Shown: positions 1 to 8,775, numbered from the stretch's first letter. The stretch is 64,000 bases of DNA from Pseudomonas fluorescens (GCF_040448305.1 NZ_CP148752.1:6053501-6117500); one strand, 5' to 3'. Made by a program: numbers and translations. Notes: generated by a model not told the origin, from the sequence alone.

Positions 1-1068
1 CATGTGTTCGGTCAACGCTTGTGCCACGTCATCTTCGGCACCGAGTTTCACCAGCAGCGGTTTCTGTTGTTCGGCAGCCAGCGGCAACGCCACGCAAGCG
101 CTGGCACCCATGGGCATGGCTTGCCAGATCGGTTTGAAATCGAAGTCCGGCTGATTCTCCAGCTCATCCATGGCCAGGAAGCTGTGCCAGCCCTTGTCGT
201 CCATGTCGAAGCGCAAGCCGGCGAAGTTCGGAATGAAGCGTTGGTAACCCATGGCCAGCACGCTGGCATTCACCGACAGGCGTTGTTTTACCTCCGGTGC
301 ACGAGGCGGCAGGCCGAAGGCTTCGGGGAACAGTTTGTCGCCATTGAGCAACGCGGCAATGGCCGTGGTCGATACGCTGCCCGATTCTTCCGTTGCGCCA
401 CTTTGCGGATCGTAGAGTTTCACCGGGTTGGACAGCACCACCAGTTTGTCGCCACGGGACGCGAACAGCAGCGCCTTGCTGGCGTTGTAACTGAGTTGAA
501 AGAGCGCCACGTCATCGGTACCGACTTTCAAGTCAGCGACCTTGCTCAACTGCGAGTCGTCCAGCGCCACTTTGGCCAGCGGCTCCAGCACCTTGGCCAG
601 CCCGCCGCGATCCATCACCAGCAGGAAATCCTTGAGCCGCCCATCCGCCCCGCGCCACAACGCTACGTCTGCAGGTTGATCGAACAGTTGCTCGATCAAG
701 GTGTCCTGCAACTTCAGGTCATGTTCGTAGATGATCCGCCGCAAGCTGCCGATCAACCCCAGGCGATCGGCGTGGGTTTCGTAATAGAAGACGAAATCTT
801 CGGTCAGGGTTTCCTTGAGGAACGGCACCGCCAGCAGGTCCTTGGGCAACTGGCTCAGGGAATGGGTTTCCAGCAGGCCATCCGGGCGGCTCATGCCCAG
901 TTTGTCACTGGCCAACACAGGTGCCGGAGCCTTGGGCTTGTGCATGAACCACCCCAGCCCACCGGCCACAACAACGACCAGGCATATCCCGATCAGCAGC
1001 GTGGGCCAATGCAGGGAAGGTTTGACCGCTGGGGCGCCAGCGGCCGGAGTAACAGTGCTATCACTCAT
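1..1068 (-). CDS. DUF2138 family protein (YfaA/MagB-like), 3' end cut by window edge
   Basis: The frame opens at ATG 1066-1068 and runs without a stop to base 1, so 356 codons are visible and the C-terminus is missing. The protein starts MSDSTVTPAAGAP, has one membrane anchor around residues 22-42 (LLIGICLVVVVAGGLGWF), then a large presumably periplasmic part. It resembles the DUF2138 proteins found beside bacterial alpha-2-macroglobulins (E. coli yfa cluster, P. aeruginosa mag cluster). The DUF2135 gene lies just upstream with a 39-base gap, so the two are probably co-transcribed. The biochemical role of the family is not known to me. The family call is from memory of sequence style and context. 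Confidence 0.75.
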   Translation of the reverse strand, partial: MSDSTVTPAAGAPAVKPSLHWPTLLIGICLVVVVAGGLGWFMHKPKAPAPVLASDKLGMSRPDGLLETHSLSQLPKDLLAVPFLKETLTEDFVFYYETHADRLGLIGSLRRIIYEHDLKLQDTLIEQLFDQPADVALWRGADGRLKDFLLVMDRGGLAKVLEPLAKVALDDSQLSKVADLKVGTDDVALFQLSYNASKALLFASRGDKLVVLSNPVKLYDPQSGATEESGSVSTTAIAALLNGDKLFPEAFGLPPRAPEVKQRLSVNASVLAMGYQRFIPNFAGLRFDMDDKGWHSFLAMDELENQPDFDFKPIWQAMPMGASACVALPLAAEQQKPLLVKLGAEDDVAQALTEHM

Positions 1069-1107
1069 GTTCACAAAACCCGATGTTCATCCGTGGAGCG
1101 GGGATGC

Positions 1108-1899
1108 TTAGTAGTTGAAAGTCTTGACCAGCAGCAGGTCGCCGATTGCGCGCAGGGGCACGATGAACGTCTCGCGTTTTTCATCGACGGTGTTTTCGTT
1201 GAGCACCAGGTTGATCTGCGAGGTAATCACCTCATTCTGGTTGCCGGACTCATCGAAGTTATAGCCGCCGCTGCCGAAGTTGCCCCAATAGTTCACGTAA
1301 ACCAGATAAGTGCCATGCAGCGGTGCGGTCATGGTGAACATTTCCGGGCCCGGGCCATCGACGCCGTCAGGGTCGAGGCCGCCGCCATTGGTCAAGGCCG
1401 GATGCGCCCAAAAGGCATGCTGGCCATCGGGCGTGACAATATGCAGGTCGAGTTCGGCTTTCGGATCGTCCCAACCCAGCACCACGCGAATCCGCGCCGG
1501 GGTGCGCAGGTTGTTGGCTTCATAGAATTGAACACGCTTGAGGGACTGGCCTTCGGCGCTGCGCACTTCGACGCTGTTGGAGCCGGCGCCAAACGCATAG
1601 GGCCGGGCGAAACGCCCTTGCTCGTCGGTATAGAGATTCAGCGGATTACCGTTGACCGCCAAGGTGTGCGGCCCACGCTGGGTGCCCAGGGCCTTCAGTT
1701 GGCCTTCGATCATCGTGCGATTGCGCTGCACGCCGCGGTCGATGGGTGGCGTGGGATAGGCGACTTGCGGGTTTTCGCTACGGTCCAGCAGACCGTTGTA
1801 ACGCCAGCCGCCCACCGGTTCCGATAATTCAGCACTCGGCGCGGCCAGAATCACAGGCGCGAAAACCAGCCCGATCAGCAGCAAAAGAAATGAGCGCAT
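1108..1899 (-). CDS. DUF2135 family secreted protein (YfaP/MagA-like)
   Basis: 263 residues. I chose ATG 1899 because AGGAGG lies at a normal distance upstream and the product then begins with a clean signal peptide, MRSFLLLLIGLVFAPVILAAPS. A longer frame from 1920 would put charged residues before the signal. The mature part contains a beta-rich region with VVLGWDDPKAELDLHI, WAHPALTNGGGLDPDG and YLVYVNYWGN, typical of DUF2135 (YfaP-like) domains. It is the first gene of the minus-strand pair with the DUF2138 gene, a pairing that accompanies alpha-2-macroglobulin genes. Probable periplasmic accessory; exact function unknown. Confidence 0.8.
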   Translation of the reverse strand: MRSFLLLLIGLVFAPVILAAPSAELSEPVGGWRYNGLLDRSENPQVAYPTPPIDRGVQRNRTMIEGQLKALGTQRGPHTLAVNGNPLNLYTDEQGRFARPYAFGAGSNSVEVRSAEGQSLKRVQFYEANNLRTPARIRVVLGWDDPKAELDLHIVTPDGQHAFWAHPALTNGGGLDPDGVDGPGPEMFTMTAPLHGTYLVYVNYWGNFGSGGYNFDESGNQNEVITSQINLVLNENTVDEKRETFIVPLRAIGDLLLVKTFNY

Positions 1900-2091
1900 G
1901 CGACGCCTCCTGCCATGCATGACGAAACCTTGCGCCTGATCCTGGGCGCGTTACAGATGTGGATACTGCGTTTCGTCTGAAAGACCCGTGACTGCCAGGT
2001 CGTATAGGGCTCGAAGGTTAGCCATTCGGGTGTTTTTTAACAATCGAATGGCTCCGAAATTGCGGTGGGAATCACGGTAACGGGTGGACGG

Positions 2092-2137
2092 TGAGCCGAA
2101 TAGCGATGTTATTCGGCTCATAAAGTGAGCCGAATAA
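2092..2137. repeat. Alternating 11-mer inverted repeat in a gene-free gap
   Basis: The 368-base gap 1900-2267 holds three copies of TGAGCCGAATA in alternating orientation: 2092-2102 forward, 2110-2120 reverse, 2126-2136 forward. The middle copy can pair with either neighbour; with the third it makes a perfect 12-bp stem (2109-2120 with 2126-2137) around a 5-base loop. It may be an operator array or a switchable RNA hairpin. Apart from a weak 73-codon open frame (1951-2172, minus) with no family features, I see nothing else in this gap. Confidence 0.75.
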
Positions 2138-2198
2138 TCCGTATCGTCGGGTTGCCACGAACTTTGTGGCACTCACAACCAAGGCTTTCGAATCCCCC

Positions 2199-2234
2199 CT
2201 TAATTTGCCCATGACCCCCCTATCTGCTAGTGTC
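2199..2234 (+). promoter_or_regulatory. Possible sigma70 promoter for xseB-ispA-dxs
   Basis: TTGCCC, about 17 bases, then TAGTGT lies shortly before xseB. The -10 box is poor, so this is a weak candidate only. Confidence 0.25.
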
Positions 2235-2267
2235 GCGCCGGTTTAACGTCAACCGGAAATCGCCGCC

Positions 2268-2510
2268 ATGGCCCGCAAAAAAGCTGCACTGGATTTCGAA
2301 CAATCCCTCGCCGACCTGCAAACGCTGGTGGAGCGTCTGGAGAATGGCGAATTGTCGCTGGAGGACTCGCTGGCCGCTTTCGAGCAAGGCATCGGTCTGA
2401 CTCGCGACTGCCAGGCGGCGCTGGCCCAGGCCGAGCAAAAGGTTCAGGTGCTGCTCGAGCGCGATGGCGAGTTGGCCGAGGAACCCTTCGACGCGGATCA
2501 GCCAGAATGA
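2268..2510 (+). CDS. xseB: Exodeoxyribonuclease VII small subunit
   Basis: 80 residues, MARKKAALDFEQSLADLQ..., the full usual length. The two-helix pattern (FEQSLADLQTLVERLENGELSLEDSLAAFEQGI) is the hallmark of XseB, which binds several-fold to XseA to form the single-strand-specific exonuclease VII used in repair. Its last codons overlap the ispA start (ATGA), which argues for translational coupling. The order xseB-ispA-dxs is common in gammaproteobacteria. Confidence 0.96.
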   Translation: MARKKAALDFEQSLADLQTLVERLENGELSLEDSLAAFEQGIGLTRDCQAALAQAEQKVQVLLERDGELAEEPFDADQPE

Positions 2511-3394
2511 TTGCAGCGTACTCGGCAAGCAGCCAGGCCCGTGTCAATGCGGCTCTGGAAACCCTGTTCATTGCGCCAAGCCCCGAGCTGGCGCGACTGT
2601 ATGAGGCCATGCGCTACAGCGTGATGAATGGCGGCAAACGCGTCCGTCCACTGTTGGCCTACGCCGCGTGCGAAGCGTTGGGCGGCAAGGCCGAGCAAGC
2701 CAACGGCGCAGCCTGTGCGGTGGAGCTGATCCACGCCTATTCGCTGGTGCATGACGATTTGCCGGCGATGGACGATGACGACCTGCGTCGCGGCCAGCCA
2801 ACCACCCACAAGAAATTCGATGAAGCCTGCGCGATCCTCGCCGGCGACGGCTTGCAGAGCCTGGCCTTCAGCGCCCTGCTCGATCCACGCCTGAGCACTT
2901 CGGAGGCTGAAATCCGCCTGCAAATGGTCAGCGCCCTGGCGCTGGCGGCAGGCCCCGCGGGCATGGTCGGCGGTCAGGCCATCGACCTCGGCTCGGTCGG
3001 CCTGAAGCTTGATCAGAAAGCCCTGGAGTACATGCACCGGCACAAGACCGGCGCGTTGATCGAGGTCAGCGTCAAACTCGGCGCCCTGGCCAGCGGGCGT
3101 GCCGAGAAAGACGAACTCAAGTCCCTGCAGACTTATGCACAGGCCATCGGCTTGGCATTCCAGGTGCAGGACGACATTCTCGACGTTGAAAGCGATACCG
3201 AAACCCTCGGCAAACGCCAGGGTGCCGACATTGCCCGGGATAAACCGACCTACCCGGCCCTGCTCGGCCTCGACGCCGCCAAGGCCTATGCCCTGGAGCT
3301 GCGCGACCAGGCCCTGCACGCCCTGCGACCGTTTGACGCAGCGGCCGAGCCGTTGCGCGATCTGGCCCGGTATATCGTCGATCGCCGCAGCTGA
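2507..3394 (+). CDS. ispA: Farnesyl diphosphate synthase (geranyltranstransferase)
   Basis: 295 residues, full length. It condenses IPP with DMAPP and GPP to farnesyl diphosphate for quinones and undecaprenyl carrier synthesis in the cytosol. Both aspartate-rich motifs are present: DDLPAMDD at residues 83-90 and DDILD at 222-226, with GGKRVRP at 42-48 for substrate binding. The ATG overlaps the xseB stop by four bases. dxs, which feeds the same pathway, follows 91 bases later. Confidence 0.96.
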   Translation: MIAAYSASSQARVNAALETLFIAPSPELARLYEAMRYSVMNGGKRVRPLLAYAACEALGGKAEQANGAACAVELIHAYSLVHDDLPAMDDDDLRRGQPTTHKKFDEACAILAGDGLQSLAFSALLDPRLSTSEAEIRLQMVSALALAAGPAGMVGGQAIDLGSVGLKLDQKALEYMHRHKTGALIEVSVKLGALASGRAEKDELKSLQTYAQAIGLAFQVQDDILDVESDTETLGKRQGADIARDKPTYPALLGLDAAKAYALELRDQALHALRPFDAAAEPLRDLARYIVDRRS

Positions 3395-3485
3395 CGGCGA
3401 ATCCGCCAAAAAAAACCAACGCGTGGGCAGGGACCGATGCATCAGGTAAACTGCCGCATCTTTTATACCTATAACGATTCGCCTG

Positions 3486-5384
3486 ATGCCCACGACGTTT
3501 CATGAGATTCCCCGCAAGCGCCCGACCACGCCCCTGCTCGACCGCGCGAACACGCCGGACGGCCTGCGCCGGTTAGGCGAAGCCGAGCTGGAAACCCTGG
3601 CCGATGAGTTGCGCCTGGAATTGCTCTACACGGTCGGCCAGACCGGTGGGCATTTCGGTGCCGGCCTGGGCGTGATCGAGCTGACCATCGCGCTGCATTA
3701 CGTCTTCGACACCCCGGACGACCGGCTGGTGTGGGACGTGGGTCATCAGGCTTATCCACACAAGATCCTCACCGGTCGTCGCGAGCGCATGGGCACTCTG
3801 CGCCAGAAGGACGGCGTCGCTGCCTTCCCGCGCCGCTCCGAGAGCGAGTACGACACCTTTGGCGTCGGCCACTCCAGCACCTCGATCAGTGCAGCGCTGG
3901 GCATGGCAATTGCCGCCCGCCTGCAAAACAGCGAGCGCAAGGCGATCGCGGTGATCGGCGACGGCGCGTTGACCGCGGGCATGGCGTTCGAGGCGCTGAA
4001 CCATGCGCCGGAAGTGGACGCCAACATGCTGGTGATCCTCAACGACAACGACATGTCGATCTCGCGCAACGTCGGTGGCCTGTCGAACTACCTGGCGAAG
4101 ATCCTTTCCAGCCGCACGTATGCGAGCATGCGCGAAGGCAGCAAGAAAGTGCTGTCGCGATTGCCCGGTGCGTGGGAAATCGCCCGTCGCACCGAAGAAT
4201 ATGCCAAGGGCATGCTGGTTCCCGGCACGCTGTTCGAAGAGCTGGGCTGGAACTACATCGGCCCGATCGATGGCCACGACCTGCCGACCCTGATCGCCAC
4301 CCTGCGCAACATGCGCGATCTGAAAGGCCCGCAGTTCCTGCACGTCGTCACCAAGAAAGGCAAAGGTTTCGCCCCGGCGGAAGTCGACCCGATCGGTTAC
4401 CACGCCATCACCAAACTCGAACCGCTGGACGCCCCGGCCGCCGCGCCGAAAAAGGCCAGCGGGCCGAAGTACTCCGGTGTGTTCGGTGAATGGCTGTGCG
4501 ACATGGCGGCTGCCGATCCGCGCCTGGTCGGGATTACCCCGGCGATGAAGGAAGGCTCGGACCTTGTGGCTTTCAGCGAACGTTTCCCGCTGCGCTACTT
4601 CGACGTAGCCATTGCCGAGCAGCACGCTGTCACCCTCGCGGCCGGCATGGCCTGCGAAGGCGCCAAACCCGTGGTGGCCATCTATTCGACCTTCCTGCAG
4701 CGCGGCTACGACCAATTGGTGCATGACGTCGCGGTGCAGAATCTCGACGTGCTGTTCGCCATCGACCGCGCAGGTCTGGTGGGCGAAGACGGTCCGACCC
4801 ACGCCGGCAGCTTCGATTTGTCGTTCCTGCGCTGCATTCCCGGCATGCTGGTGATGACGCCGAGCGATGAAAACGAGCTGCGCAAGATGCTCACCACCGG
4901 TCACCTGTACGAAGGCCCGGCGGCGGTGCGCTACCCGCGCGGCAACGGCCCGAACGCGACCATCGAGAAAGACCTCGAGCCGATCGAGATCGGCAAAGGC
5001 ATAGTCCGCCGCCAGGGCAGCAAAGTCGCCCTGCTGGTGTTCGGCGTGCAACTGGCCGAAGCCCTGAAAGTCGCCGAGACGCTGGACGCGACCGTGGTCG
5101 ACATGCGTTTCGTCAAGCCGCTGGATGAAGCGCTGGTTCGCGAAATCGCCGGCAGCCACGAACTGCTGGTGACCGTCGAAGAAAACGCGATCATGGGCGG
5201 CGCCGGTGGCGCGGTCAGCGAATTCCTCGCTCGCGAGAACATCCTCAAGTCGGTGCTGCACCTGGGCTTGCCGGACATTTACGTCGAACACGCCAAGCCT
5301 GCGCAAATGCTGGCTGAGTGTGGTTTGGATGAGGCGGGAATCGAAGCGTCCATTCGCGAGCGCCTGCAACTGCTCAACATCTAA
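3486..5384 (+). CDS. dxs: 1-deoxy-D-xylulose-5-phosphate synthase
   Basis: 632 residues, normal length. It is the first enzyme of the non-mevalonate pathway, joining pyruvate and glyceraldehyde 3-phosphate with thiamine diphosphate. Visible are DVGHQAYPHKIL, the ThDP/Mg signature starting GDG at 158-160 and ending NDN, and the GEDGPTHAG loop of the pyrimidine-binding domain. It sits downstream of ispA on the same strand. The ribosome-binding site before ATG 3486 is weak, as is the intergenic promoter signal, so co-transcription with ispA is likely. Confidence 0.97.
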   Translation: MPTTFHEIPRKRPTTPLLDRANTPDGLRRLGEAELETLADELRLELLYTVGQTGGHFGAGLGVIELTIALHYVFDTPDDRLVWDVGHQAYPHKILTGRRERMGTLRQKDGVAAFPRRSESEYDTFGVGHSSTSISAALGMAIAARLQNSERKAIAVIGDGALTAGMAFEALNHAPEVDANMLVILNDNDMSISRNVGGLSNYLAKILSSRTYASMREGSKKVLSRLPGAWEIARRTEEYAKGMLVPGTLFEELGWNYIGPIDGHDLPTLIATLRNMRDLKGPQFLHVVTKKGKGFAPAEVDPIGYHAITKLEPLDAPAAAPKKASGPKYSGVFGEWLCDMAAADPRLVGITPAMKEGSDLVAFSERFPLRYFDVAIAEQHAVTLAAGMACEGAKPVVAIYSTFLQRGYDQLVHDVAVQNLDVLFAIDRAGLVGEDGPTHAGSFDLSFLRCIPGMLVMTPSDENELRKMLTTGHLYEGPAAVRYPRGNGPNATIEKDLEPIEIGKGIVRRQGSKVALLVFGVQLAEALKVAETLDATVVDMRFVKPLDEALVREIAGSHELLVTVEENAIMGGAGGAVSEFLARENILKSVLHLGLPDIYVEHAKPAQMLAECGLDEAGIEASIRERLQLLNI

Positions 5385-5407
5385 ATCCCTGGATACATGC
5401 AACACCC

Positions 5408-5497
5408 TGTGGGAGCGGGCTTGCTCGCGAAAGCGTCGGATCATTCAACTGAGAAGTTGACTGTCACTCCGCCTTCGCGAGCAAGCCCGTTCCCACA
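5408..5497. repeat. REPIN (two inverted REP copies)
   Basis: Left arm TGTGGGAGCGGGCTTGCTCG, right arm its near-complement ending GTTCCCACA. Both arms carry the same A-to-G change against the usual GAGCGAGC core, so they have stayed matched. It lies between dxs and the TonB receptor. No cobalamin riboswitch is visible in this gap. Confidence 0.9.
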
Positions 5498-5536
5498 TTT
5501 GATTTGTGTGCGCCACGAAACACCAACGGACTACCA

Positions 5537-7420
5537 ATGAAGTTCTCCCGCCTCGCCCTGCCCCTGCTTCTGCTGCCCACCGCTAACGCCTATGCCGACA
5601 CCTTCGAACGCGACCAGGCCCTGAAGCTGCCCGACGTATTGATCAGCGCCAACCGCCAGGTCGAAGCACGCAATGACAGCAGCGCCGCCAACACCGTATT
5701 CACCCGCGAAGACATCGATCGCCTGCAACCCGAAAGCGTCACTGATCTGTTGCGTCGGGTGCCAGGCGTGCAAGTCTCGCAGACCGGCGGGCGCGGCAGC
5801 CTTCCGGGTATCTACATCCGCGGCACCCAGTCGGCCCAGAGCCTGGTGCTGGTGGATGGCCAACGCATTGGCAGCTCGACCTCCGGCGACAGCAACCTGC
5901 AACACATCAATATCGAGCAGGTCGAGCGCGTGGAAGTGCTGCGTGGCTCCCGCTCGGTGATTTACGGTAGCGATGCGATTGGCGGTGTGATCCAGATTTT
6001 CACCCGTCGTGGCGGCGAACAAGGTCTGCAGCCGCGGATGCACGTCGGCTTCGGCAGCAATCAGACCTGGGAGCGCGGCCTTGGCCTGTCCGGTGGTGAT
6101 GAGCGAACCCGCTTCAACCTCGGCGCCAGCCTCGATGAAACCGCCGGGATCAATCGCACCCATGAGTCATACCCCAGCGACGGCGACCATGACGAGTACC
6201 GAAACCAGTCGTTCAGCCTGAGCTTGAGCCACGCACTCAGCGATGACATCGAAATCGGCGCCAACGCGTTGGATAACCGCGGCAAAAGCGAGTTCGACAA
6301 CCCGTTCGGGCGCTTCGACATGAATACGTTCGAGTCGGTCCAACAGCAGCCCTACAACGAATTCGATGTGAGCAGTGTCAGCAGTTACATCGACGCGCGC
6401 ATCAATGATCTGTGGAAAACCCGCATCGAGTTCGGCCACAGCGAAAACCGCGAGAAGACCCTGGACAAGCTCAGCGATGAGCGCAGCGTGTTCAACACCT
6501 ACCGCGATTCGGTGAACTGGCAGAACGACCTGACGCTCAACGAGCGCAACAGTTTGCTGCTCGGCGGTGACTGGTATGAAGACCGCATCAACAGCAGCAC
6601 CGCATTCGATGAGGACAGTCGCTGGAACCGTGCGGCGTACATCCAGCATCACTATCGGGCCGACAGTTTCTCCACAGAGCTGGGCTTGCGTCACGACGAT
6701 AACCAGCAGTTCGGCAGCCAGAACACCTGGAGTGGCACCTTCACCCTGCCGCTGAACCCGGACAACGAAGTGCTGCTGACCTACAGCGAAGGCTTCCGCG
6801 CGCCGACGTTCAACGACCTGTACTACCCCGACTTCAGCAACCCGGACCTGAAGCCTGAAACCTCGAAAAGCTACGAGCTGCAATGGCGCAGCCAATTGAC
6901 CGAGAACAGTCGCCTGGAGACGTCGCTGTATCGCACCGACCTTGAAGACGCGATCATCTTCGGCAGCAACTCGCGCCCCGAGAACGTTGCTTCCGCGCGA
7001 ATCAACGGCTTCGAAGCCGCACTGAAGCAGGAACTGTTTGGCTGGCAGAGCAATCTTGGCATTGCGATCATCGACCCACGCGACCGTGACACGGGCCATA
7101 CCCTGGCCCGTCGCGCGCGACGCACCTTGAGCTGGGACCTGGACCGACAGTTCGATCGCCTGGGCCTCGGCGCGAGTTGGCAAGCGGTCAGCAGCAGCTA
7201 TGACGATCTGAACAATCAACAGCCGTTGGGTGGTTATGCATTGTTGGGACTGCGTAGCAGTTGGGAGCTCAATCGTGAAATCAGGCTGGAGCTGAAGGTC
7301 GATAACCTGCTGGACAAGGGTTACAGCCGGGCGTTGTACAGCTTCCAAGGTAGCCAGTACGGGTATCGCGAGGAAGGTCGGGCGTGGATGTTCGGGGTGA
7401 CCTGGACGCCGGGGAGTTGA
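5537..7420 (+). CDS. btuB: TonB-dependent receptor, BtuB-like (probable cobalamin)
   Basis: 627 residues. ATG 5537 gives the signal peptide MKFSRLALPLLLLPTANAYA; the in-frame start at 5504 would add an unlikely leader. A TonB-box-like segment (LPDVLISA) is followed by a plug domain (TREDIDRLQPESVTDLLRRV to EVLRGSRSVIYGSDAIGGVI) and a 22-strand-type barrel with NTFESVQQQPYN and a C-terminal aromatic-rich end (WMFGVTWTPGS). Overall style matches BtuB, the outer-membrane vitamin B12 receptor. The convergent BtuF-like gene supports cobalamin as substrate. Substrate is inferred; another corrinoid or chelate is possible. Confidence 0.85.
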   Translation: MKFSRLALPLLLLPTANAYADTFERDQALKLPDVLISANRQVEARNDSSAANTVFTREDIDRLQPESVTDLLRRVPGVQVSQTGGRGSLPGIYIRGTQSAQSLVLVDGQRIGSSTSGDSNLQHINIEQVERVEVLRGSRSVIYGSDAIGGVIQIFTRRGGEQGLQPRMHVGFGSNQTWERGLGLSGGDERTRFNLGASLDETAGINRTHESYPSDGDHDEYRNQSFSLSLSHALSDDIEIGANALDNRGKSEFDNPFGRFDMNTFESVQQQPYNEFDVSSVSSYIDARINDLWKTRIEFGHSENREKTLDKLSDERSVFNTYRDSVNWQNDLTLNERNSLLLGGDWYEDRINSSTAFDEDSRWNRAAYIQHHYRADSFSTELGLRHDDNQQFGSQNTWSGTFTLPLNPDNEVLLTYSEGFRAPTFNDLYYPDFSNPDLKPETSKSYELQWRSQLTENSRLETSLYRTDLEDAIIFGSNSRPENVASARINGFEAALKQELFGWQSNLGIAIIDPRDRDTGHTLARRARRTLSWDLDRQFDRLGLGASWQAVSSSYDDLNNQQPLGGYALLGLRSSWELNREIRLELKVDNLLDKGYSRALYSFQGSQYGYREEGRAWMFGVTWTPGS

Positions 7421-7449
7421 CCTGAAGTTTTCGGCGCATGGAATGGCCT

Positions 7450-7541
7450 CATCGCGAGCAAGCTCGCTCCCACAGAATTGCGGTTGGATTACAGATTTGC
7501 GATCAAACCGGATCCCTGTGGGAGCGAGCTTGCTCGCGATG
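7450..7541. repeat. REPIN between convergent genes
   Basis: CATCGCGAGCAAGCTCGCTC at the left and the reverse complement at the right, both of the T subtype. It fills the space between the convergent ends of the btuB-like and btuF-like genes. Confidence 0.9.
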
Positions 7542-7555
7542 AAGGCACCTCGGTC

Positions 7556-8356
7556 TCAGAGGTCTGGCGCAATCAATTGGCAAAGCTTGGCGGTTGCCTC
7601 AATCATCTGCCCGCTCGGTCGCTCCAGGCCTTTATCTGTCACCAAACGCAATTGGCCCTGCTCCACCGCCGCCACCTGTGGCCAGGCTTTCCACGCATCG
7701 AGCTGCGCCTGTTCGCTGACCAGAATCACCTCGGGATTGCGCTGCAACACCGCTTCCACGCTGACTTGCGGTGCCGGTAGCTTCAGGTCACCAAATACGT
7801 TTTGCGCACCGCAGACCTCCAGTGCATCGCTGATGATCTGCTCACCGCCAACCGTATACAGCGGCCGATCCCAGACCTGATAAAACACCCGTAACGGCTT
7901 GTCCCGTCGATAGCGTTGGCGCAATTCATCCAGCCGCTGGCGTAAATCGCTGGCCAATGAAGTTCCGCGTTCAGGCCGACCAAGCTGAGCGGCAATGGCC
8001 TCGATCTGTGCGGCGAGCTGGTCCAGGCTGTGGGGTTCCGCGACGTAGGTGGGAATATTCAGACGCTTGAGCTGATCACGCTGGGCCGGGCCGACGCTAC
8101 CGGGCCATAGCAGCAACAGATCGGGCTTCAGGCTGAGCAAGCGCTCCATGTCCAGCTGGCCATAGCGGCCAACGGAGGGCAGGTTCTTGAGTTCGGCAGG
8201 TCGTTCACCAGCGTCTAGCACACCGACCAGGAGGTCAGCGGAGCCCAGTTCAACGACGATTTCAGAGAGCGACGGGGCGAGGCTGACAACCCGTTCGACC
8301 GCGACTGCCGAGCCACTGACGGCCAGCAGCAACACCGCCAGCCAGATCGCGCGCAT
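7556..8356 (-). CDS. btuF: Periplasmic cobalamin-binding protein, BtuF-like
   Basis: 266 residues. ATG 8356 is preferred over the TTG one codon upstream; it overlaps the stop of the gene before (TGATG). A signal peptide (MRAIWLAVLLLAVSGSAVAV) leads into a class III binding protein of the BtuF/TroA type: VERVVSLAPSLSEIV, LKPDLLLLWPG and a two-lobe layout with an interlobe helix (residues about 105-145). It would hand B12 from periplasm to an inner-membrane BtuCD. No BtuCD genes lie in the window. Facing a BtuB-like receptor supports the call. Confidence 0.82.
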   Translation of the reverse strand: MRAIWLAVLLLAVSGSAVAVERVVSLAPSLSEIVVELGSADLLVGVLDAGERPAELKNLPSVGRYGQLDMERLLSLKPDLLLLWPGSVGPAQRDQLKRLNIPTYVAEPHSLDQLAAQIEAIAAQLGRPERGTSLASDLRQRLDELRQRYRRDKPLRVFYQVWDRPLYTVGGEQIISDALEVCGAQNVFGDLKLPAPQVSVEAVLQRNPEVILVSEQAQLDAWKAWPQVAAVEQGQLRLVTDKGLERPSGQMIEATAKLCQLIAPDL

Positions 8357-8775
8357 CAACCGAGTTGACGCGGAATACGGTAGAGGTAGAACAGCACGGC
8401 GGTCGACAGTGCCAGCAGCATCAGCGGCACGGCTTCGAGACCAACGAACACCGCCAGGGCACCGATCCAGGCCGGCAGCCCGGCGGCCAGGAATGCCGTG
8501 CGCCGCTTGGTCGCCAGACTGATCCAGGCGCCAGGTTCTTCAGGGGTATCGAGAGCTTTCTGGGTGGCGATCAGTGCGTGTTTGTAGGCACCGAAAAACT
8601 TCAGGCTGACAAACATCGAGGCAACGCCGGCGATGAACAACGGCATCGCCAACACCGGCAGAATGGCTTCGCTCTGGCCGAACACCGCGTTGATCACAAA
8701 CAGCGGCAACAAGGCCAATGCCAGGTATTGCCACCAGTTGACGGACAGTCGCCGCCGCACCTGACCGCGGGTCAC
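8356..8775 (-). CDS. Small inner-membrane protein of unknown function
   Basis: 139 residues with GTG start 8775, which overlaps the ribA stop (GTGA); its own stop overlaps the btuF start. About four membrane segments are visible: residues 14-33, 38-58, 94-113 and 115-134, with a soluble loop containing AYKHALIATQKALDTPEEPG between the second and third. I do not recognise a family. Because it is sandwiched by overlaps between ribA and btuF it must be translated with them, which hints at a role in vitamin or cofactor handling, but that is inference only. Confidence 0.8.
   Translation of the reverse strand: MTRGQVRRRLSVNWWQYLALALLPLFVINAVFGQSEAILPVLAMPLFIAGVASMFVSLKFFGAYKHALIATQKALDTPEEPGAWISLATKRRTAFLAAGLPAWIGALAVFVGLEAVPLMLLALSTAVLFYLYRIPRQLG

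Noticed and set aside
4..1827. 607-codon open frame on the plus strand
   Set aside because: It is antisense to the DUF2138 and DUF2135 genes, which have a signal peptide, a membrane anchor and family motifs. The plus translation is rich in H, Q and R with no domain, typical of the complement of GC-rich genes.
1951..2172. 73-codon open frame (minus) in the gap before xseB
   Set aside because: It lacks a convincing ribosome-binding site, spans the inverted-repeat array and shows no conserved features. Could be revisited if peptides are found.
3573..5444. 623-codon open frame antisense to dxs
   Set aside because: Same shadow effect; dxs has full motifs and length.
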